Virus record (IMG/VR): IMGVR_UViG_3300008952_000013
Span: 1 to 64,000 of that record
From: a virus
DNA length: 64,000 bases
Reading direction: 5' to 3' (one strand)
Shown here: piece after piece, positions 16,163 through 23,924 of the stretch
How positions within the stretch are numbered: the first letter of the stretch is position 1
Layout of the letters: every line of letters begins with the position of its first letter
Made by a program: the position numbers and the translations under genes
Notes under the pieces: generated by a model
Database searches by the model: none
Seen by the model: the letters and a program-made list of their open reading frames with translations, nothing else
Told to the model about the DNA's origin: nothing

Positions 16163-16411
16163 TTATCCCACATATAAAGCACCATGTTTTAGTGCCAACT
16201 CTATGTGAGTATTCTCTAACATATCTTCAGTAGATTTAAAGTTTTCTTCTGAGTCATCCATCATGTGATAGATCTCCCACTCATCATCATTTGAGTCATA
16301 CCAAATGATTTTGCTGGACACTCCACCAAACTTACCAAGAGAAATAGAACACTCCACTGATTCTCCATCAGCTAGTTTTTTTAGTTCATTTAAACTTTTA
16401 ATCCTATTCAT
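16163..16411 (-). CDS. Hypothetical protein, 82 residues
   Basis: A small acidic protein with a predicted beta-rich middle (SISLGKFGGVSSKIIWYDSND). It overlaps the upstream gene by 8 bases. Not recognised. Confidence 0.6.
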   Translation of the reverse strand: MNRIKSLNELKKLADGESVECSISLGKFGGVSSKIIWYDSNDDEWEIYHMMDDSEENFKSTEDMLENTHIELALKHGALYVG

Positions 16412-16601
16412 CCTCTACTCCATCATCGCTGAACCACTCTTTAACATCTGTTATGTTTGACATAACATACCTACAACAAAACCACATAATATCTTGACAA
16501 TCCCACTCTTCTGGAAAAACATCACCATGTTCTTCCAGAAGGGTATCAAGATCATCTCCAGCTAATTTGATACTCCCCAATTTAATGTATGGAAGTTTCA
16601 T
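16404..16601 (-). CDS. Hypothetical acidic protein, 65 residues
   Basis: ATG 16601 is chosen because it forms an ATGA overlap with the membrane-peptide gene upstream; a GTG at 16613 is possible. The product ends in an acidic tail and contains DCQDIMWFCCRY. Not recognised. Confidence 0.6.
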   Translation of the reverse strand: MKLPYIKLGSIKLAGDDLDTLLEEHGDVFPEEWDCQDIMWFCCRYVMSNITDVKEWFSDDGVEDE

Positions 16602-16744
16602 TGTTTTGTCCACTCCAATACTTTGATTAAAAGCTCTCTTGCCTTTTCAGGGTTGATTAACCAATACATATCAATAAAGAAACCAAACAGGAAAGCACTG
16701 ACAGTTGCAGATGCAACTATCAGTGTGTTAATGATTAACCTCAT
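16598..16744 (-). CDS. Small single-pass membrane protein, 48 residues
   Basis: The frame reads MRLIINTLIVASATVSAFLF and then GFFIDMYWLINPEKARELLIK: one transmembrane helix and an amphipathic tail. It joins both neighbours by ATGA overlaps (with ArdC upstream and the 16404 gene downstream), which strongly supports translation. Confidence 0.7.
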   Translation of the reverse strand: MRLIINTLIVASATVSAFLFGFFIDMYWLINPEKARELLIKVLEWTKQ

Positions 16745-17616
16745 GCTACTTTCTCCATTTTGTTTTTCTTCTGCAGATCATCACAGAAGTTAACAGCCTT
16801 TTGTGCATAGCTGGAAGCTGAAAAGATTAGTTTCTTATCTTGGGCTAAACGTTCTAACCATACCTTGAGATAAACTACATTTTCTTCTCTTGGTGTAGTT
16901 TGGATGTTGAAGTCTATTCCCATGAAAATACTTCCCAATTCAGCAACCAGTTCTTCAAAGGCATAAGTAGTTTCAGCACCCATGCGCTTCTCAAACTTTT
17001 TGTTCAGCCTGTTACAACGTTTTTCAGCACTAGTCCAGTGAACTACTTCATGAGAGAGGACATTGTAATAGCGTTCAGTGCTAACAAATTGGTCTAAATC
17101 AGGCATACCCACATAATCTTGAGAGGGCATGTAGTATGCTTGATCTTTGCCATGACGTATGTCTGCACCAGTGTTAGCAAAGTATTGGTCAATATGAGAT
17201 ATGGATTCATTATCCAGACCTTTAGTTTCTGGTGGAGTCCAATCACCTTCAACTTGGTCAAAGTTAAAGATAGAGTATTGTTTCACCATTGGGAAAAACT
17301 GTTGATGACCTTTGTCATCCAAGACAGGCTTTCCACCTTCCTTTTTAGGAATGTAATTGAAAAATATAATTGGTGTACCAGTGGAACCTTTATTCACTTG
17401 GCAGTCTAGAGATTTCCATTGCTTGTACGTTCCCCAAAAATTGCTCTCAAAATCATTAAATAGCAACATCAGGGAGTTAACCCCACGATAGGATTTTCCT
17501 GTTGTAGCATTCCTGTTACCCACTACATTCCAAGGCTTAGTCCAATCAGAACCTGCTGTTTCCAGCAGGTTGATTACGTTGTTGGTTGCTATGTCATATA
17601 CTGATAGTTCACTCAT
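16741..17616 (-). CDS. ardC: ArdC-like antirestriction protein
   Basis: The N-terminal 130 residues match the ssDNA-binding part of ArdC/TraC antirestriction proteins (WTKPWNVVGNRNATTGKSYRG, FFNYIPK). The C-terminal part is a zinc-metalloprotease-like domain with HEVVH and a downstream EELVAE glutamate. ArdC-type proteins protect incoming DNA from host restriction, which suits an early gene just behind a strong promoter. The AGGAG ribosome site and the 291-residue length are typical. Confidence 0.85.
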   Translation of the reverse strand: MSELSVYDIATNNVINLLETAGSDWTKPWNVVGNRNATTGKSYRGVNSLMLLFNDFESNFWGTYKQWKSLDCQVNKGSTGTPIIFFNYIPKKEGGKPVLDDKGHQQFFPMVKQYSIFNFDQVEGDWTPPETKGLDNESISHIDQYFANTGADIRHGKDQAYYMPSQDYVGMPDLDQFVSTERYYNVLSHEVVHWTSAEKRCNRLNKKFEKRMGAETTYAFEELVAELGSIFMGIDFNIQTTPREENVVYLKVWLERLAQDKKLIFSASSYAQKAVNFCDDLQKKNKMEKVA

Positions 17617-17642
17617 GTTTTTCTCCTGTTTGTTATAGTGGT

Positions 17643-17671
17643 ATTATACCATACTTATAGGGTATGTGCAA
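17643..17671 (-). promoter_or_regulatory. Early family promoter for ardC
   Basis: Minus strand TTGCAC, 17 bases ending TATGG, TATAAT, then ACCACTATAACAAACAGGAG. It shares the TATGGTATAAT core and the downstream word with the other family promoters. Confidence 0.85.
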
Positions 17672-17673
17672 CC

Positions 17674-18432
17674 CTAAAGGAAAGAATTGAAGCCACCACC
17701 TGCATTATCAGTTTTGGCAAACAGTTCCTTTTGGTCTTCTTCTTTTGGATTATCCTTAACTTCTACCAAAGTAGTTAATGCTATGCGTTGCAGTTCTTCC
17801 AACATGCGTTGTTGAGTTTTATGCATAGCTATCATCTGTTCCATCATCTGACCATGATTATGGTGAGCTATAGTAGACAAATGATTAATAGTTAAAGTTA
17901 AGGATTCTTCAAGACCATTAGAGATAGCATCTGCTAAAGATGATTCATCAATAGTAGCTTCTATATCAGCATGGGAAATGTCAACCTCAATACTACTGGA
18001 ATCTAGTTCTGGTTGTAGGTCTATATCTTGAATAGCTCCTTCAACACTTTGGACAGATTCATTAATGCTTGCTAGTTCAGTCTTGACATCTCTAATCTCA
18101 AATTCAAGACTTTGTAATCCTCTAGAACCATTCTTCTCAGCAGACTCTTTACTCTTCTCTACCAACAGATTGGTATCAGAAGTATTAACGTTAATAGAAT
18201 TTAGCTTCTCAGTAACTTGTCTGCACATAACAGCAATTTGATCTACACTACTTAGAACCATTGTTTGATTCTTAGAAACTTGATCTTTTAGATTGTCCTC
18301 AATACCTTCAAGATGAACAATCATTTTGGCAGATTGATTGTAAGTAGGACTAGTCACTAAAGATTCTAAAGAATCTCCAATACCTAATAAGGTTGATCTT
18401 AACTCTTCTACTGTCTTGGTTGAATCACTCAT
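17674..18432 (-). CDS. Hypothetical long coiled-coil protein, 252 residues
   Basis: Nearly the whole chain is heptad-like helix (LESLVTSPTYNQSAK, EIRDVKTELASINESVQ), with a His-rich patch IAHHNHGQMMEQM and a Gly/Phe C-terminus. No enzyme motif is seen. It has its own promoter (18482) and an AGGAG ribosome site, so it is probably made early and in quantity. Function unknown. Confidence 0.65.
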   Translation of the reverse strand: MSDSTKTVEELRSTLLGIGDSLESLVTSPTYNQSAKMIVHLEGIEDNLKDQVSKNQTMVLSSVDQIAVMCRQVTEKLNSINVNTSDTNLLVEKSKESAEKNGSRGLQSLEFEIRDVKTELASINESVQSVEGAIQDIDLQPELDSSSIEVDISHADIEATIDESSLADAISNGLEESLTLTINHLSTIAHHNHGQMMEQMIAMHKTQQRMLEELQRIALTTLVEVKDNPKEEDQKELFAKTDNAGGGFNSFL

Positions 18433-18481
18433 TGTTAAATCTCCTGATTGGTTAAGGGTTAATGAACTTGAAACTATTGGA

Positions 18482-18510
18482 ATTATACCATAATACTATA
18501 ACAATGACAA
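18482..18510 (-). promoter_or_regulatory. Early family promoter for the 17674 gene
   Basis: Minus strand TTGTCA, 17 bases ending ATTATGG, TATAAT. The start codon is 50 bases further on. Confidence 0.82.
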
Positions 18511-18512
18511 GG

Positions 18513-18731
18513 TTAATTTCCCTTACCATAGGTAGAACCTAAATCCTCTATTGTTAGAATATTATCAACGTTACTATGTATTTCTTCACCATTCATTTGG
18601 TGAGCATAAAATGAACCATCATCATAGATTGCATTAACAAAGTATTTCCCTGATTCATTTACTACAGTTACCCAATGTCCTAATTTTAATGCAAAACTAT
18701 AGCTTACTACTTTTCTAGGTTTGGTACTCAT
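18513..18731 (-). CDS. Small protein, paralogue of the 21867 product
   Basis: LKLGHWVTVVNESGKYFVNA, then DDGSFYAHQMNGEEIHSNV aligns along its length with LRLGDWVLVNGERGHYRVNK and DDGFFYADSVDGEEINTTV of the 21867 gene. Both look like small SH3-like or beta-barrel domains. The function is unknown. It is the last gene of an operon starting at the 19161 promoter. Confidence 0.65.
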   Translation of the reverse strand: MSTKPRKVVSYSFALKLGHWVTVVNESGKYFVNAIYDDGSFYAHQMNGEEIHSNVDNILTIEDLGSTYGKGN

Positions 18732-18922
18732 AGAATGTCTTTCACCTCAAACTCAGTACCATAGTAATCCCAATCAATTTGTTGTACACCATCAGAACTT
18801 ACTCCATATTCATTAGCTATCTTCTCTACCATTTCTTGAGCTTCCCTGGGGCTAGAGGCTTCAACCTCTAGCTCCCCATGAAATTTCTCTTCCATATGGC
18901 AATGGACTGTATATTTAGGCAT
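18728..18922 (-). CDS. Small protein of DpnD/PcfM-like appearance, 64 residues
   Basis: ATG 18922 follows AGGAG by 9 bases. The product (PKYTVHCHMEEKFHGELEVE, then REAQEMVEKIANEYG) has the strand-strand-helix pattern of small phage proteins of the DpnD type, whose function is unknown. It overlaps the gene upstream by 8 bases and the one downstream by 4. Confidence 0.55.
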   Translation of the reverse strand: MPKYTVHCHMEEKFHGELEVEASSPREAQEMVEKIANEYGVSSDGVQQIDWDYYGTEFEVKDIL

Positions 18923-19136
18923 CTCTAATACTCCTGTCAATCTTATCTAAAACTAACATGGTTATGACCTCACCCATTCTGCTATCAGGTTGGTCTTCTT
19001 CAAAGGTTCCACATAGAGCACAGATAGTTCTATCTGTTTTCTTGTGGATGTAGTTGTGTTCACACTCACAATCCCAATAGTCATCAGTGGTTTGAAATGT
19101 AAGGTTGTCACTAGTAATCACGTCAATGCTTGGCAT
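18915..19136 (-). CDS. Zinc-ribbon small protein, 73 residues
   Basis: DCECEHNYIHKK then CALCGTFEEDQPDSR gives two Cys pairs typical of a zinc ribbon found in short phage proteins ending EDQPDSR, as I recall them. The role is unknown. It is the first gene behind the 19161 promoter. Confidence 0.7.
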   Translation of the reverse strand: MPSIDVITSDNLTFQTTDDYWDCECEHNYIHKKTDRTICALCGTFEEDQPDSRMGEVITMLVLDKIDRSIRDA

Positions 19137-19160
19137 GTCTAACTCCTAAATGATAGAGGA

Positions 19161-19189
19161 ATTATATCATAATGATAGTGTGTTGTCAA
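19161..19189 (-). promoter_or_regulatory. Early family promoter for 19136-18513 operon
   Basis: Minus strand TTGACA, 17 bases, TATAAT, then TCCTCTATCA. Perfect -35 and -10 hexamers. Confidence 0.88.
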
Positions 19190-19237
19190 CCCCTAAAATC
19201 AAAAAAGTGCTATTTATTTTAAGGTGTCTCTAGGCAC

Positions 19238-19268
19238 AAAAAAGGCTCTAGGTCTTATCCTAGAGCCT
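19238..19268 (-). terminator. Terminator downstream of the Gp88-like gene
   Basis: AGGCTCTAGG and CCTAGAGCCT pair around TCTTAT and are followed on the minus strand by TTTTTTG. Confidence 0.85.
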
Positions 19269-19269
19269 A

Positions 19270-19325
19270 ATGTGGCAGCACACTTTGCTTGGGGTATGTC
19301 AAGCAAAATGTGTATGCACTAGCCT
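19270..19325. repeat. Fold-back element A of the intergenic family
   Basis: GGCAG-CAC-ACTTTGCTTGGGGTATG is shared in part with element C at 21707. It contains two nested inverted repeats, ACACTTTGCTTG with CAAGCAAAATGTGT, and CACTAGCC with GGCTAGTG. Confidence 0.5.
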
Positions 19326-19329
19326 GGGG

Positions 19330-20133
19330 CTAGTGTTCAAGAAATATGACGTTCTTTTTAGTGGTATAACATAGCCCACAGGATGCACAATTTTTGGCTT
19401 TTTTGGGTTGATATTCCCCCATCCAAAATCTCTTGGATTTTTTGGTTTGTTGTGGGCAAATAAAGGCTTGATTATTTTTTATTTGATCTTCTGCTGAGTG
19501 GTGACTGATTCCAATAGCTGTCATTTCTTCAGCGTTAGAACCTGATTGACGTATCCAAAATCTATCAGAATATTTTTCTCTGAGTTCAATTATAGCTTGA
19601 CCTATTTCTGCGTATTCTTTAGTTGTAGATGTGGGTAGATATGCAGTATAACCAAATACATTTATAGGGAATTGATCCAATGCCTTAGCCCATTGTTCAA
19701 CATATTCTAAGCTGTAAAAATCACCTAGAACATGGGGGCGCACTACAAAAGGGCGCATCCTATTTTCTACTGTTAAAGTTTGGAGTTCCCACATCATAGA
19801 CTCCAGAAGTTCTGCCCCATGTTCTATCCTGTGAGCAAAACCCATTCCATTACCATAACACTTGCGCCACATTAAACAATCAGTTGGACAGGTTTCTCTT
19901 TCTGTTAATGTGGTACTATAGAATTTTTGACCAATCCATTTTCTAGCAGTTATTATGCTTTGTTTTTCCTTTTTGTTTAGTTTCTTATACTTTCCAGTGT
20001 AGTCAGTACAGCCACCTAATTTGGTATTATCTCCTGCAGGTCTAAATATTCTGACATCACCTGGATTTCTAATGGTGCTTGGATGTATGGTCAATCCTTC
20101 AATTACGTTGGGGTTGGTTGCTGTTAGTTGCAT
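19330..20133 (-). CDS. Gp88-like phage protein, Cys-rich
   Basis: RETCPTDCLMWRKCYGNGMG near residue 80 and CASCGLCYTT at the C-terminus match the Gp88 family of phage proteins, whose clustered cysteines suggest an iron-sulphur or zinc site. The biochemical role is not established to my knowledge. At 267 residues it is full length. It is behind its own promoter at 20161, with AGGAAAG as ribosome site. Confidence 0.7.
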   Translation of the reverse strand: MQLTATNPNVIEGLTIHPSTIRNPGDVRIFRPAGDNTKLGGCTDYTGKYKKLNKKEKQSIITARKWIGQKFYSTTLTERETCPTDCLMWRKCYGNGMGFAHRIEHGAELLESMMWELQTLTVENRMRPFVVRPHVLGDFYSLEYVEQWAKALDQFPINVFGYTAYLPTSTTKEYAEIGQAIIELREKYSDRFWIRQSGSNAEEMTAIGISHHSAEDQIKNNQAFICPQQTKKSKRFWMGEYQPKKAKNCASCGLCYTTKKNVIFLEH

Positions 20134-20160
20134 GTTTTCTTTCCTTTGTTTGATAGCACA

Positions 20161-20189
20161 ATTATACCATTATACTATAAGCATGTCAA
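20161..20189 (-). promoter_or_regulatory. Early family promoter for the Gp88-like gene
   Basis: Minus strand TTGACA, TGCTTATAGTATAATGG (17), TATAAT, then CTATCAAACAAAGG. This is close to the family consensus. Confidence 0.88.
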
Positions 20190-20240
20190 GAAAAAAGACC
20201 CCCTAAAATGCATTAATAGCAAATTAATTTGGGGTGTCTT

Positions 20241-20310
20241 TATTGGCGCAAACCCATTGCCTACCTTACTAGGTAGGCAATACCCTGCGCCACCCTGCTA
20301 GGTGTATATA
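20241..20310. repeat. Fold-back element B of the intergenic family
   Basis: TATTGGCGCA and TGCGCCA form an outer stem around ATTGCCTACC / GGTAGGCAAT, followed by CCCTGCTAGG. It shares the TATTGGC, GCGCCA and CCCTGCTAGG words with elements D (23767) and E (25197). Confidence 0.6.
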
Positions 20311-20314
20311 CGCA

Positions 20315-20352
20315 TAAAAAATGCCTGTCCTGGTCGTCATCAGGACAGGCAT
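20315..20352 (-). terminator. Terminator downstream of the 20464 gene
   Basis: ATGCCTGTCCTG and CAGGACAGGCAT pair across 8 bases, with TTTTTAT next on the minus strand. A second inverted repeat, TCCAGCTAGT / ACTAGCTGGA, lies at 20369-20434. Confidence 0.8.
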
Positions 20353-20463
20353 CATACACGAAGACAATGTCCAGCTAGTGAAAACATGTTGGGGTGTAAC
20401 AAGCCCCAATTTCCCCCCCAATACTAGCTGGACTATCAAACAGGATGAGGGGGGGAAAAATCG

Positions 20464-20769
20464 TTATACTAGCTCACCACTAACAAATCTCACAGAATGA
20501 GAATATGCGTCTTTAAATTTCCCAAAACTTTTAACTATTCCTTTCTTATAGTGTGGGTTCTTATCAGAAGGTTGACACACTGTTAAAAAGCATCCTGGGT
20601 GAATTTTATATATGGTGAACCAGTTAGAAATCTTAGAAATTACATTTCTATAGCATGGGTTTTCAGTTGTGCTTGTACCATCAAAACCCTCTTTATAAGT
20701 GGGTTGAGAACCAGAAGCAATAATCTCTATATCATCAGAAATTCCTAGAGTGGCTAGTGTAGCTAACAT
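20464..20769 (-). CDS. Hypothetical protein, 101 residues
   Basis: ATG 20769 lies 2 bases past the previous stop with GAGGTG upstream; a longer frame would overlap that gene. The product contains four cysteines and a beta-like C-terminus. Not recognised. Confidence 0.55.
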   Translation of the reverse strand: MLATLATLGISDDIEIIASGSQPTYKEGFDGTSTTENPCYRNVISKISNWFTIYKIHPGCFLTVCQPSDKNPHYKKGIVKSFGKFKDAYSHSVRFVSGELV

Positions 20770-20771
20770 TA

Positions 20772-20993
20772 TTACATACACCTCAAAGTACAGTAGTTTA
20801 GTTGAATTAAATGTTTGGCATTTTGGGGAAATGGTTGTTTCATTAACCAAACAATACCATCATCTATTAGGTATTGGAAGGCAGAAATATATTCTGCCTC
20901 TGTTATTTCATTAGAATCAACACCATCAAATACTAATTCATCAACCCCATCTACATAGTATTCTATAGTCTTAACAGCTTCTAAAATTGTCAT
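20772..20993 (-). CDS. Hypothetical protein, 73 residues
   Basis: The start overlaps the previous stop by one base and has GGGGAG upstream. The product is acidic in its first half (YVDGVDELVFDGVDSNEITE). Not recognised. Confidence 0.55.
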   Translation of the reverse strand: MTILEAVKTIEYYVDGVDELVFDGVDSNEITEAEYISAFQYLIDDGIVWLMKQPFPQNAKHLIQLNYCTLRCM

Positions 20994-21304
20994 TATAGCA
21001 TCTCCCCACTACTGTAATCTTCATCAGTACCCCAACCAGCAGAGGCTAGAGCATCACCATCTTCCATGTAGTTGTCTGGTGAGTAATTAGATTCTAAATG
21101 GTCATCTTGTTGTTCATCTCTCCACACTACCAACTTATGTCTAATCTTAGCTAGAACTAACTCTACCATGTACTCTTCTAATGGTTCATCCTCATAGGCT
21201 ATATTGTTAAAACCTCTGATTATATCAGTACATATATCTGCAGTGCGTTTGGCCCAATCTTCAATCTTAGGTGTTTCCAAAATTCTTGCTGATTTGTGCA
21301 TCAT
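20993..21304 (-). CDS. Hypothetical acidic protein, 103 residues
   Basis: The ATG has AGGAG upstream at good spacing. The N-terminal half is helical, the C-terminus acidic and Gly/Ser-rich (WGTDEDYSSGEML). Not recognised. It is second in the operon from the 21600 promoter. Confidence 0.6.
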   Translation of the reverse strand: MMHKSARILETPKIEDWAKRTADICTDIIRGFNNIAYEDEPLEEYMVELVLAKIRHKLVVWRDEQQDDHLESNYSPDNYMEDGDALASAGWGTDEDYSSGEML

Positions 21305-21313
21305 AACTAACTC

Positions 21314-21571
21314 CTATTCAGATCTATGGATTCTAGGTAATTCATGTTCACTTACTGTATTTTCAGGGTATCTCTCTGGAAATAGGTCTTGGTGAAACCC
21401 TAAAATGCTTTCTTTAGATAGGCTCAATACACCATCACATCCATTCACTAGAATGTCTATGATCTCTCTATCTCCTAGAGTATCATACTCTCTCTCAGCT
21501 ATCTCTACACACATAGATTCTAATCTAATTCTTTCAGCAGAATTAGGTGCAAGGTTGTCTAATATACTCAT
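21314..21571 (-). CDS. Hypothetical protein, 85 residues
   Basis: ATG 21571 follows AGAGGAAATGAC; the frame is open further upstream but runs into the promoter. The product is acidic and helical. First gene of its operon. Not recognised. Confidence 0.6.
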   Translation of the reverse strand: MSILDNLAPNSAERIRLESMCVEIAEREYDTLGDREIIDILVNGCDGVLSLSKESILGFHQDLFPERYPENTVSEHELPRIHRSE

Positions 21572-21599
21572 GTCATTTCCTCTGTTTGATGATAGAGGA

Positions 21600-21628
21600 A
21601 TTATATCACATTGATAGTAGGATGTCAA
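21600..21628 (-). promoter_or_regulatory. Early family promoter for 21571-20464 operon
   Basis: Minus strand TTGACA, 17 bases, TATAAT, then TCCTCTATCATCAAACAGAGG. Confidence 0.87.
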
Positions 21629-21674
21629 CCCCTTTTTTCAAAAAAGTGGGTATTTTTTAGGGGTGTCTTTGGTC

Positions 21675-21860
21675 TGGAGTTATCCACCTGGTATGCTCCA
21701 GGTGGACAATGCGTCGGCAGACTTTGCTAGGGGTCAGATCCCTCAAACCCTGTGGTAGCAAGGGTTTGACCCCTAGCATGGTCTGCCAAGTGGGGCATGG
21801 GTGACATAAATCGTGCCAACCATATTGTCAACAAGGGTGTAAACACACCCTTGTTGACAA
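21675..21860. repeat. Fold-back element C, a stack of inverted repeats
   Basis: Four inverted repeats follow one another: CCACCTGG/CCAGGTGG (21683-21704), GGCAGAC..GCTAGGGGTCA with TGACCCCTAGC..GTCTGCC (21715-21786), an inner CAAACCCT/AAGGGTTTG, and a perfect 16-base stem at 21825-21840/21845-21860. The GGCAG..ACTTTGCTAGGGGT segment resembles element A; ACACCCTTGTTGACAAG resembles a stretch in element D. It fills the gap between the 21867 stop and the next promoter. Confidence 0.6.
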
Positions 21861-21866
21861 GTGCGT

Positions 21867-22130
21867 TTACACGCTTTGTGGTATTGGGTTCCTTGGTCTT
21901 GTTCTAGCTTTAGCATAGATATCATATACAGTGGTATTGATTTCCTCACCATCTACACTGTCAGCATAAAAGAAACCATCATCTAGGATTTTGTTTACCC
22001 TATAGTGTCCACGTTCACCATTAACCAATACCCAATCACCTAATCTTAAGCTGGTTTTATAGTTAGTTTTGTCTACATACCTGTAAACACTGCAGGGTCT
22101 TGGTTTGGTAGATTCAAAAAGTGATTGCAT
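21867..22130 (-). CDS. Small protein, paralogue of the 18513 product
   Basis: ATG 22130 follows AGGATAAAAAC. LRLGDWVLVNGERGHYRVNK with DDGFFYADSVDGEEI matches the 18513 protein along about 45 residues, so the two come from a duplication. Possibly a small beta-barrel. Function unknown. Confidence 0.6.
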   Translation of the reverse strand: MQSLFESTKPRPCSVYRYVDKTNYKTSLRLGDWVLVNGERGHYRVNKILDDGFFYADSVDGEEINTTVYDIYAKARTRPRNPIPQSV

Positions 22131-22176
22131 GTTTTTATCCTGTAGTTGTGGGGGGCAATTGCCCCCCATGTTGGGG

Positions 22177-22473
22177 TTAAGCCTTGACTATATCAGAGAT
22201 CTTGTACCATCCAGGTTTTGCACCATTTTCTCTTGTCAAGTAAACATAATCTATACCAAGAGGTTTTAGTATTTCTTGGTGGTTTTTGTCATATCCATCA
22301 CCATTTTTAGATCCTAGTAATACATCTGCAGAGATGTAAAAATTGCATTTGCTGAAGTATTCAGCACCAAATGATTCACACTGATCTCTGTCAAGGTAAA
22401 CATCTTTCCCCATTGATTCAAATGTGGGGTCAAAGTTTTCATTCTTGTATTGGTTCAATTGTTCTTGCAACAT
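22177..22473 (-). CDS. Hypothetical protein, 98 residues
   Basis: ATG 22473 matches the layout CAAACAAAGGATG..AACATG seen at sister genes; an ATG at 22482 is also possible. The product is mostly acidic with GAKPGWYKISDIVKA at its end. Not recognised. Confidence 0.55.
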   Translation of the reverse strand: MLQEQLNQYKNENFDPTFESMGKDVYLDRDQCESFGAEYFSKCNFYISADVLLGSKNGDGYDKNHQEILKPLGIDYVYLTRENGAKPGWYKISDIVKA

Positions 22474-22500
22474 GTTTTCCATCCTTTGTTTGATAGTGTT

Positions 22501-22529
22501 ATTATACCACAATGCTATAAGAAAATCAA
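22501..22529 (-). promoter_or_regulatory. Early family promoter for the 22177 gene
   Basis: Minus strand TTGATT, 17 bases ending TTGTGG, TATAAT, then AACACTATCAAACAAAGG. The -35 lies within the terminator stem at 22523-22549. Confidence 0.8.
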
Positions 22530-22549
22530 GGCTTATTTAGCCTTGATTT
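22523..22549 (-). terminator. Terminator overlapping the next promoter's -35
   Basis: AAATCAAGGC pairs with GCCTTGATTT and is followed on the minus strand by TCTTAT. It ends the 22533 gene and contains TTGATT, the -35 of the promoter at 22501. Confidence 0.7.
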
Positions 22550-22784
22550 TCATATCTTCCAATGTTAATTCACCATGAATGGGAGTATCTGAAAGGAAGT
22601 TTTCATCCATTTCCTTAAAGTTTTTGTATCTAGTTTGTACTAGATATTTACCATTAAATTTACCACTTTTGGTTATACCATGTTCTATAATAGTGACAGG
22701 TGATTCCCATCCCCAATTAACAGGGATTTTGCAATAAACTTCCTGGTCAGGGGTGAATCTAGGTTGGCTTAAAATTTTACTCAT
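22533..22784 (-). CDS. Hypothetical protein, 83 residues
   Basis: ATG 22784 follows AAAGGATGAAAAAC. The product has a basic N-terminus and repeated beta-like segments (FTPDQEVYCKIPVNWGWESP), perhaps a small barrel like 18513 and 21867, but similarity is not clear. Not recognised. Confidence 0.55.
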   Translation of the reverse strand: MSKILSQPRFTPDQEVYCKIPVNWGWESPVTIIEHGITKSGKFNGKYLVQTRYKNFKEMDENFLSDTPIHGELTLEDMKIKAK

Positions 22785-22811
22785 GTTTTTCATCCTTTGT
22801 TTGATAGTAGT

Positions 22812-22840
22812 ATTATACCATATTACTATAAGTGTGTCAA
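22812..22840 (-). promoter_or_regulatory. Early family promoter for the 22533 gene
   Basis: Minus strand TTGACA, 17 bases ending ATATGG, TATAAT, then ACTACTATCAAACAAAGG. TTGACA lies in the hairpin GTGTCAACCCT / AGGGTTGACAC (22834-22871). Confidence 0.88.
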
Positions 22841-22878
22841 CCCTAAAGTGTGTTTTATTTAGGGTTGACACCATTTAT

Positions 22879-23121
22879 TTATCCTTTACAGGTTATGCTA
22901 GGATAATCGTTAGTGTTCCAACTTTCTATAATTTCTCTATCCTCACACTGGCTGTCATACTTTCCCCAATACCAATCACTGAGAAAAAACTTTAAATTGT
23001 CCTCATCTTGCCAAGTGGAAGTCATTACGTTATCAACGTCTGTTTGTGTCATAGTTGGTTCTGGAAAGTTAATTTCCAGTTGCTTGTAGTTGCATGATCT
23101 AGTAACAAATTTTCTTCTCAT
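22879..23121 (-). CDS. Hypothetical protein, 80 residues
   Basis: The ATG follows AAAGGATGAAAAC. The product is basic at the N-terminus and then acidic with several Trp (FFLSDWYWGKYDSQCEDREI). Not recognised. It has its own promoter. Confidence 0.55.
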   Translation of the reverse strand: MRRKFVTRSCNYKQLEINFPEPTMTQTDVDNVMTSTWQDEDNLKFFLSDWYWGKYDSQCEDREIIESWNTNDYPSITCKG

Positions 23122-23147
23122 GTTTTCATCCTTTGTTTGATAGTATA

Positions 23148-23177
23148 ATTATATCATAATACTATAGTGTGTGTCAA
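23148..23177 (-). promoter_or_regulatory. Early family promoter for the 22879 gene
   Basis: Minus strand TTGACA, 18 bases, TATAAT, then TATACTATCAAACAAAGG. Confidence 0.85.
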
Positions 23178-23181
23178 GAAA

Positions 23182-23203
23182 AAAACGCCATTTCTGGCGT
23201 TTT
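23182..23203 (-). terminator. Terminator downstream of the 23210 gene
   Basis: AAAACGCCA and TGGCGTTTT pair around TTTC, followed by TTTTC on the minus strand, immediately before the next promoter. Confidence 0.8.
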
Positions 23204-23209
23204 ATTTTG

Positions 23210-23467
23210 TTATTCTTTATCCTCAACTACCTCTAAACTACAGCCATTATTGCCATCATTATAGATACAAGATGTCCAATCATTAAGGCAGTAATTGCCA
23301 TCATAATTATCAACGACGCAAACACAAGGCAATTCTAATCTACCATCACACCATATGGGAGTTTGGAAGTCTAGACCAGCATTGATAACATCTGAGTTGG
23401 TAATTACAAAGGCAGTTTCAAGGAATCTTCCTTGAATCTCATCTAAGTTTTTGGGTCTGTAGTACAT
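23210..23467 (-). CDS. Hypothetical Cys-rich protein, 85 residues
   Basis: The product has six cysteines in its second half (WCDGRLELPCVCVV, NYCLNDWTSC, GCSLEV), suggesting metal binding or disulphides, and an acidic tail. AAAGGAT precedes the ATG. Not recognised. Confidence 0.55.
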   Translation of the reverse strand: MYYRPKNLDEIQGRFLETAFVITNSDVINAGLDFQTPIWCDGRLELPCVCVVDNYDGNYCLNDWTSCIYNDGNNGCSLEVVEDKE

Positions 23468-23493
23468 GTTTCTATCCTTTATTTGATAGCATA

Positions 23494-23522
23494 ATTATAC
23501 CATAATACTATAACACTGCCAA
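23494..23522 (-). promoter_or_regulatory. Early family promoter for the 23210 gene
   Basis: Minus strand TTGGCA, 17 bases ending TTATGG, TATAAT, then TATGCTATCAAATAAAGG. Confidence 0.83.
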
Positions 23523-23569
23523 GGTTAAATTCACTTAGTGAGCAAATTTTTTTTTCAAAAAGTTTTGGG

Positions 23570-23900
23570 GTTGGATATGTTTACGTGTGTGTTGACATAG
23601 CTATGGTTCACAAACCATGCCAACCACAATTGTCATATCCAACTCCCCAAACGCCTATGGTCATTGGATATCACATGTCAACAAACCCTGTTGACAACCC
23701 CCTTAAATCTGTGTACACCCTGTTGTTGACAAGCGTCTACATTTGCATACACTGTCAACAAGGGTTTATTGGCACATGATATGCGCCAACGCCCTGCTAG
23801 GGGTATATTGGTGATTAGGGGTGGTACTATATGTAGTGGTATGCCACCCTGGGGGGATACCAGAAGTTGTGGTGTCCTGGCATAAGGTGGCATACCATAT
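23570..23900. repeat. Fold-back element D, a long structured intergenic stretch
   Basis: No convincing gene is seen in 457 bases. AAACCCTGTTGACA (23683) pairs with TGTCAACAAGGGTTT (23753), enclosing ACACCCTGTTGTTGACAAG, which also resembles element C. The family core TATTGGCACA..GCGCCAACGCCCTGCTAGGGGTATA lies at 23767-23807. A 12-base inverted repeat TGGTATGCCACC / GGTGGCATACCA lies at 23837 and 23886. Confidence 0.6.
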
Positions 23901-23924
23901 TAGAGGTTGTAGTAGGTGAGTTGT

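Noticed and set aside
21670-21690. DnaA-box-like TTATCCACC
   Set aside because: A single near-match inside a fold-back element; no cluster of boxes to suggest an origin.
23585-23893. Frames on both strands in the 23.6-23.9 kb gap (64 and 71 residues)
   Set aside because: No ribosome sites; composition is dictated by inverted repeats; proteins look unnatural (Pro/Cys-rich).
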